Shown piece after piece: positions 41,767 through 46,356 of a stretch of 46,356 bases of DNA. Position 1 is the stretch's first letter. Every line of letters starts with the position of its first letter. The notes beneath the pieces were generated by a model. It saw only the letters and a program-made list of their open reading frames with translations. It had not been told where the DNA came from and searched no databases. Source of the stretch: a virus; IMG/VR virus record IMGVR_UViG_3300030098_006729, positions 6,286-52,641 of that record; one strand, written 5' to 3'. The translations under genes and the position numbers were made by a program.

Positions 41767-44700
41767 ATGTATAAAATTGCACATATTGCGGACACGCATA
41801 TTAAAAATTTGAAGTATCATTACGAGTATCGTATTATCTTCAAAGAATTATATGAAAAGTTAGAACAAGAAGCGCCTGACTTTATCGTTCATTGTGGTGA
41901 TCTTGCACACACAAAGACACAATTGTCACCCGAGTATTTTGAACTTGCAACAGAGTTCATAAAGAATGTGGCGGACATCGCGCCATTGGTAATCATCCCA
42001 GGTAATCACGATGGCAACCTGAAGAACAGCAGCCGTCAAGACGCGATCACACCGATCATTCAGGCGCTGGAGCATCCGAACATTTATTTCTTCAAGAACT
42101 CAGGTGAGTTTCACGCCACTTCTGAGCTTTGCTTTAATGTTCTTTCAGTGTTCGATGAAGACAACTGGATTGACCCTACCGATACAGACAAAATTAATAT
42201 TGCGATGTATCACGGCTCTATTTCTAATTGTAAGACCGATATCGGCTGGGTAATGGAACACGGCGAGCATGAGCTATCTATTTTTAACAAGTTTGATTAT
42301 GCCATGCTGGGCGATATCCACAAGGCACAGGCACTTGACTTTGAGGGTCGTATACGTTATTGTGGATCCACAATTCAACAGAATCACGGCGAGACAAATG
42401 ATAAGGGCTTTGGTATCTGGGAGATACAGGACAAAACCAACTTTACTTATCGCCATGTCGAACTTATCAACCCCAAGCCCTTTATCACTATTGAGCTTAC
42501 ACCCAAGGGTAAAATGCCCAAGGGTATAAATGTTCCTGAAGGATCTCGTATACGTCTTGTTTCAAATAATAATTTACCTCTTGATCGAATGAAACGAGCA
42601 GTGGATATTGCAAAACATCGATTTAGACCAGAGGCAATTACATTTTTAAATAGAGCCGCTGGAAACCGGGCAGAGCTTGGAATATCTCAAGATGATTTTA
42701 TAAAGGAAAACTTAAGAGATCTTTCAGTGCAAAAGCGATTAATATCCGAGTACCTCAAAGATTATGAGGTAGATGGCGAGGTGCTTAATCGTGTCCTGTC
42801 GTTAAATGAAAAATATAATACAGTTGTAGAGGAAAGCGAAGAAGTTGCTCGCAACATTAATTGGGAATTAAATTCTTTCGAGTTTGATAACTTGTTTAAT
42901 TATGGTGAAAATAATACCATCAATTTTCAAAACCTTGCAGGTATCGTTGGAATCTTCGGTAAGAACTATTCAGGTAAGTCCAGCATCATTGACGCTGCCC
43001 TCTACACGCTGTTTAACAGCACTTCAAAAAATGAACGCAAAAACCTTAACGTAATTAATCAGAACAAAGAGAGAGGCGTTGGCAGGGTCAATATTTCTAT
43101 TGGAGATCGCCAGTTTCTTATTGAGCGAGAAAGCGAAAAATATATTAAGAAATTAAAAGGCGAAGAAACCGTTGAAGCTAAAACAGATGTCAATTTTACA
43201 GAAGTTGATGCCGTTATGGATGAAGTTGTAAGTCATAATGGTTTGTCAAGAAATGATACCGACAAGAACATTCGCAAGATGTTTGGAACGCTTGATGATT
43301 TTCTCTTGACTTCAATGGCTTCGCAGTTGGATTCTTTGACCTTTATCAAAGAAGGTTCCACTAAGCGCAAAGAAATTCTTGCTAAGTTCCTCGATCTTGA
43401 GATCTTCGATAAAAAGTTCAAGATGGCTAAGGATGATGCTGCTGATACCCGTGGAGCACTCAAGCGTCTTGAAGGTCGCGAGTTTGATGAAGATATCGAG
43501 ACTGCTAACCAAGAAATGCAGGAAAGTTTAGATTCTATCGAGGAGCACAAGACACGTTGTAATCAATACGATCAGACTATTAGCGACACACAGAAGCTAC
43601 TGGAAGAAATAGAAAACAAAATTACATCTATTCCAGTTGATATCATCGATATTAATGCTGCACGAACAGAGCTAAAAAATAAAAAGAACCAGATTCATAC
43701 TCTGACAAAGAAAAATGATCAGCTTGCTAAATCTAACAATGACAACCAACAACTTTTAGTAAGACTGACAAGTTTTTTGGAACAATATAATATTGATAAC
43801 CTACACGCTAAAAAACAGGAGGCTAATACAAAGACAGGCGAATATGAACAGCTACTTTCAATTCTAAAAATTAAAAATAAAGACATTGACAATCATAGAA
43901 AAAAAGTTAAACTATTAGAAACTCACGAATATGATCCTGATTGTAAATTTTGTTGTGAAAATAAATTTGTTAAGCAAGCACATAAAGCAAAAGAAGCATT
44001 GCCAGATATGATTGTCGAAGTGACTGACTTACGACAACAAAGTATCGCGTTGTTAGAACAAATTGATGAACTTGACATTGACAAACTAACCGATTATATT
44101 GAAAAATACAACAAGCTCGTTGATAGAAAGAAAGAAGTAAATCAAGATATCTCCGTCGCCACGGCAGGCATCGAAGGCAACAACTCAAAGATTGAAGTAT
44201 TTAAGCACGAGCTTGTTAATATTGGAAACCAAATCAAGACTTACGAGCAAAATCAAGAGGCTATTGAAAATCTTGAAACACTTGTGTCCAAGCGCAACGA
44301 ATACGCTGTGTTGATTTCCCGCACTCAAAAAGCGTGCAACACTTGTAAGGAGGAGCTAAATGAGCTTTATAAGCTTCACGGTTCTTATGAACAAAAGCTA
44401 CAGAACCTTGCAGATCAGAAACAAGAGCTTGCCGACCTCCGAGAAGAGTATTCTGCTTATGATTTGTTTATGAGATGTATGCACACTAGCGGCATTTCAT
44501 ATGACATTATTAAGAAAAAACTTCCAGCGATTAATGAGGAGATTGCAAAGATACTCGCAAACATTGTTAACTTTGAAGTGTTCTTCGAGAACGAGGGCAA
44601 CCGATTGAATGTCTATATCAAACACCCAAGTCACGAGCCACGCCCAATTGAGATGGGCTCAGGTGCTGAGAAAACAATTGCTTCTATGGCTATCCGTCTC

Positions 44701-44928
44701 GCACTATTACAGGTTAGCAATCTCCCCACTCCGAACGTGTTTATTATGGACGAACCAGGCACAGCACTTGACGCTGAAAATATGGACGGTTTTGTCCGCA
44801 TTCTTGATATGGTAAAGAGCTATTACAAGATTGTTATCCTCATATCACACCTTGATACACTGAAGGATTGTGTTGATTATGTTATCAATGTTGAAAAGGA
44901 GAGCGGCTACGCTAAAGTCAATGTGTGA
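41767..44928 (+). CDS. Fused Mre11/Rad50-type nuclease (gp47-gp46, SbcD-SbcC)
   Basis: 1053 residues uniting two proteins that are separate in T4. Residues 1 to about 340 are the SbcD/gp47 nuclease: ADTH (D9, H11), CGDLAH (D45), PGNHD (N80, H81), YHGS and GDIHKAQ give the metal ligands. From about 370 on is SbcC/gp46: Walker A GKNYSGKSS at 398-406, long coiled-coil arms, the zinc hook CKFC at 726-729, the ABC signature region GSGAEK near 963, and Walker B VFIMDEP with D995/E996. The product would resect DNA ends for recombination-dependent replication. No stop, frameshift site or internal ribosome binding site separates the halves. GGGG lies just before ATG 41767. Confidence 0.92.
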   Translation: MYKIAHIADTHIKNLKYHYEYRIIFKELYEKLEQEAPDFIVHCGDLAHTKTQLSPEYFELATEFIKNVADIAPLVIIPGNHDGNLKNSSRQDAITPIIQALEHPNIYFFKNSGEFHATSELCFNVLSVFDEDNWIDPTDTDKINIAMYHGSISNCKTDIGWVMEHGEHELSIFNKFDYAMLGDIHKAQALDFEGRIRYCGSTIQQNHGETNDKGFGIWEIQDKTNFTYRHVELINPKPFITIELTPKGKMPKGINVPEGSRIRLVSNNNLPLDRMKRAVDIAKHRFRPEAITFLNRAAGNRAELGISQDDFIKENLRDLSVQKRLISEYLKDYEVDGEVLNRVLSLNEKYNTVVEESEEVARNINWELNSFEFDNLFNYGENNTINFQNLAGIVGIFGKNYSGKSSIIDAALYTLFNSTSKNERKNLNVINQNKERGVGRVNISIGDRQFLIERESEKYIKKLKGEETVEAKTDVNFTEVDAVMDEVVSHNGLSRNDTDKNIRKMFGTLDDFLLTSMASQLDSLTFIKEGSTKRKEILAKFLDLEIFDKKFKMAKDDAADTRGALKRLEGREFDEDIETANQEMQESLDSIEEHKTRCNQYDQTISDTQKLLEEIENKITSIPVDIIDINAARTELKNKKNQIHTLTKKNDQLAKSNNDNQQLLVRLTSFLEQYNIDNLHAKKQEANTKTGEYEQLLSILKIKNKDIDNHRKKVKLLETHEYDPDCKFCCENKFVKQAHKAKEALPDMIVEVTDLRQQSIALLEQIDELDIDKLTDYIEKYNKLVDRKKEVNQDISVATAGIEGNNSKIEVFKHELVNIGNQIKTYEQNQEAIENLETLVSKRNEYAVLISRTQKACNTCKEELNELYKLHGSYEQKLQNLADQKQELADLREEYSAYDLFMRCMHTSGISYDIIKKKLPAINEEIAKILANIVNFEVFFENEGNRLNVYIKHPSHEPRPIEMGSGAEKTIASMAIRLALLQVSNLPTPNVFIMDEPGTALDAENMDGFVRILDMVKSYYKIVILISHLDTLKDCVDYVINVEKESGYAKVNV

Positions 44929-44941
44929 TTCTATATAGGGT

Positions 44942-45637
44942 ATGTCGGCAGTTAAAAATCTGAAATGGAAACGTAGTTTGTCTACATTAAGATATTCATA
45001 TGAGGAGCTTGAGTATGTCGAAGAGATTTCATCTGACGCAGCCTTAGAATTTGAAAAATATTACAGAAGATTCTGTGCTTTAAACAATCTTGATATTCCA
45101 ACACTTGAGAAGCAAAACAAAGAAAGAGTAGAACATTATTTTGTACAAGAACAGATACCTGAAAAAAGTGATGAACAGCCGAAAGTTGTTGAAGATAGTA
45201 ATACTTTAACAATTTATCGAAACACGCAAGAAGAAAATGAAGATTATCAAATGACTGCTGATGAGATTGCAATTCACGAAGCTTTTTCAAAATTGTTTAA
45301 AAAGTTGGCGCTCAAACTCCACCCAGATCGCATTAACAAGTTCTTGCCCGAGGATGAAAAAGAGATACGAGCAAAAGAATTCAAAGAAGCAAACGAAGCT
45401 TTTGATAAGGGTAGATACTTCTTTTTATTAGAGATTGCTGATAAATACCGTGTCTCTACGCCACGCAACTATGAACAGCAAACTCGATGGATGAAGCGAG
45501 AAACTGAAAAAATACAAGGGCTTATTTCCCAAAAGAAAAATACTTATAGTTACGGGTTTGCGGAAGCTGAGACAGAGGAAGAAAAAGAACTATTAATTAG
45601 AAAGTTTATATTTCAGATTTTTCGCATTAACGTATAA
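44942..45637 (+). CDS. J-domain (DnaJ-like) protein
   Basis: 231 residues. Residues about 112-165 form a J-domain: a helix with AFSKLFKKLALKL, the invariant HPD at 127-129, a loop, then KEFKEANEAFDKGRYFFLLE. J-domains stimulate the ATPase of DnaK through HPD. No Gly/Phe region, zinc fingers or substrate domain of full DnaJ is present. The N-terminal 100 residues are charged with an Asp/Glu-rich linker, and the C-terminal 65 residues are helical. The phage protein probably recruits host DnaK to a phage complex, for example for replication or virion assembly. It follows the recombination gene by 13 bases with a poor ribosome binding site (TAGGGT). Confidence 0.8.
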   Translation: MSAVKNLKWKRSLSTLRYSYEELEYVEEISSDAALEFEKYYRRFCALNNLDIPTLEKQNKERVEHYFVQEQIPEKSDEQPKVVEDSNTLTIYRNTQEENEDYQMTADEIAIHEAFSKLFKKLALKLHPDRINKFLPEDEKEIRAKEFKEANEAFDKGRYFFLLEIADKYRVSTPRNYEQQTRWMKRETEKIQGLISQKKNTYSYGFAEAETEEEKELLIRKFIFQIFRINV

Positions 45638-45648
45638 AGGAACTTATT

Positions 45649-45837
45649 ATGAGCAAACAAGCAGTTTTAGACAAAATTATGGCAAAAGCCATTTCACGAA
45701 AATTATTTACTTTTCTTACGGCAACGGGCTTAATGTTGTGGAGTGATTTATCTTCGGATACATGGGGTATGATTGCAATGGTTTACATTGGCACTCAAGG
45801 GGCTATTGATGCAATGCAGGCATATAGGCACGGATAA
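45649..45837 (+). CDS. Small membrane protein, holin-like
   Basis: 62 residues with two hydrophobic stretches: LFTFLTATGLMLWSDL (about 19-34) and TWGMIAMVYIGTQGAIDAM (about 38-56), separated by a short Ser/Asp turn and with basic residues at the N-terminus. Size and topology fit a class II-type holin or a related small phage membrane protein. Lying directly before two likely spanin genes supports a lysis role, though the endolysin candidate is 35 kb away and no direct proof exists. AAAGGAAC precedes ATG 45649; the stop overlaps the next ATG (TAATG). Confidence 0.6.
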   Translation: MSKQAVLDKIMAKAISRKLFTFLTATGLMLWSDLSSDTWGMIAMVYIGTQGAIDAMQAYRHG

Positions 45838-46241
45838 TGACTTGGTTAACAGTTGTATTATATTCAAAAAAGATTTGGACTTGGTGCAAGCATCACTGGA
45901 AGATTCTTGCACTTGCGCTCTGGACACTCGTTGTGTTTTTGATTGCTCGAAAGAATGTGAGAGCATATAAAAAAGTTCTGAACACCACAATCGAAAACTA
46001 TAAAAAAGAGGTTGAAGTTTTGGAAAATTCTCACAAGGAAGAGATCCGAAAAAGAGATGAGGCGATTAAAAAACACAATGATGACATCAGAAAACTTGAA
46101 GAAAAGTACGCTGGCGATAAGCACCAGCTTGATGTCAAAAAGCGCTCTCGATATCTTGAACTTGTAAAAATGTATGACACAGACCCAGAGAACATTAATA
46201 GAATTTTACAAGAAGAATTTGGATTTAAATATGAAGAATAA
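45837..46241 (+). CDS. Membrane-anchored coiled-coil protein, inner-spanin-like
   Basis: 134 residues. A short basic/aromatic N-terminus is followed by one transmembrane helix (ILALALWTLVVFLIA, about 23-38) and then about 65 residues of heptad-like coiled coil (YKKEVEVLENSHKEEIRKRD and on). This is the plan of an inner spanin (Rz, or T4 PseT.3-type), which spans the periplasm to fuse inner and outer membranes in the last step of lysis. The next gene starts inside its last codons in another frame and has a signal peptide, as in Rz/Rz1-type pairs. The absence of a visible lipobox in that partner keeps the assignment tentative. Confidence 0.55.
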   Translation: MTWLTVVLYSKKIWTWCKHHWKILALALWTLVVFLIARKNVRAYKKVLNTTIENYKKEVEVLENSHKEEIRKRDEAIKKHNDDIRKLEEKYAGDKHQLDVKKRSRYLELVKMYDTDPENINRILQEEFGFKYEE

Positions 46242-46356
46242 AATTATCGCACATATGTTAGCTTTTGGACTGGTGTTTCCTGCTCCTATATTCGCAGAAA
46301 CTTTAGAGGAAGCAAAATATACGCATCTTGATACCGGAGAGACGGCGCCATTTGCA
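46231..46356 (+). CDS. Secreted protein, N-terminal part only (cut by window end)
   Basis: ATG 46231 opens a frame that stays open to the window edge (42 codons). Residues 1-22 (MKNKIIAHMLAFGLVFPAPI plus FA) are a classical signal peptide with a probable cleavage after FA, before ETLEEAKY. The mature part begins THLDTGETAPFA, a motif I recall from secreted phage proteins that sit next to small membrane and spanin genes. No Cys is present in the signal region, so it is not a typical lipoprotein outer spanin. It overlaps the preceding gene by 11 bases in a different frame. Confidence 0.6.
   Translation, partial: MKNKIIAHMLAFGLVFPAPIFAETLEEAKYTHLDTGETAPFA

Overview
This window is a piece of a large, AT-rich tailed-phage genome of the T4-like (contractile-tail) kind, most likely from a marine or aquatic phage of a Gram-negative bacterium. 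The assignment rests on a recognisable T4-like core: a gp55-type late sigma factor, a gp25-type baseplate wedge protein, a gp6-type baseplate J protein, gp47/gp46-type recombination nuclease (here one polypeptide) and a DnaG-type primase. Genes are packed head to tail with ATGA or TAATG overlaps, and every supported gene is on the plus strand. No rRNA, tRNA, integrase or IS element is visible. Both ends of the window cut genes. The marine origin is an impression from the structural families and from the sugar cassette; it is not proven by the sequence.

Layout. (1) Positions 1-5833: a tightly coupled nucleotide-sugar operon. It holds the tail of a CMP-sugar-type nucleotidyltransferase, a NeuB-like synthase without its SAF domain, a small HAD phosphatase, a DegT-fold enzyme whose PLP lysine is replaced by histidine (ColD-like 3-dehydratase), a NovU/TylC3-type C-methyltransferase, a GDP-fucose-synthase-like epimerase/reductase, GDP-mannose 4,6-dehydratase and a PMI-like cupin. 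Together these could turn host GDP-mannose into a deoxy or branched deoxy sugar (colitose-like) and also make a nonulosonic acid. (2) 5834-7423: a sigma70-type promoter followed by small genes (conserved hypothetical, FmdB-like zinc ribbon, membrane protein) and the late sigma factor. (3) 7424-7597: a control region holding a 20-residue peptide with nine cysteines and an 18-bp hairpin that covers the ribosome binding site of the next gene, with a T4-late-promoter-like octamer in the loop. (4) 7598-40268: about 33 kb of virion genes, including gp25, gp6, a VanY-type peptidase, a DNRLRE-like protein, a 3338-residue giant with two LamG-like domains, and two structural proteins sharing a C-terminal domain. 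(5) 40270-44928: replication/recombination genes (RuvC-like resolvase, primase, fused Mre11-Rad50/SbcDC), with a second sigma70-type promoter directly in front of the primase. (6) 44942-46356: a J-domain protein and a probable lysis block (holin-like, inner-spanin-like, and a secreted protein cut by the window end).

How it fits together. The late sigma factor is encoded just upstream of the structural block it would be expected to switch on. The hairpin at 7530-7592 suggests that read-through early transcripts are kept untranslated while late transcripts starting inside the loop are translated, as is known for T4 gene e. The sugar cassette probably alters surface glycans of the infected cell or decorates phage components. 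The points most worth following are the hairpin/late-promoter switch, the cysteine-rich microprotein, the fused recombination nuclease and the phage-borne dideoxysugar pathway.
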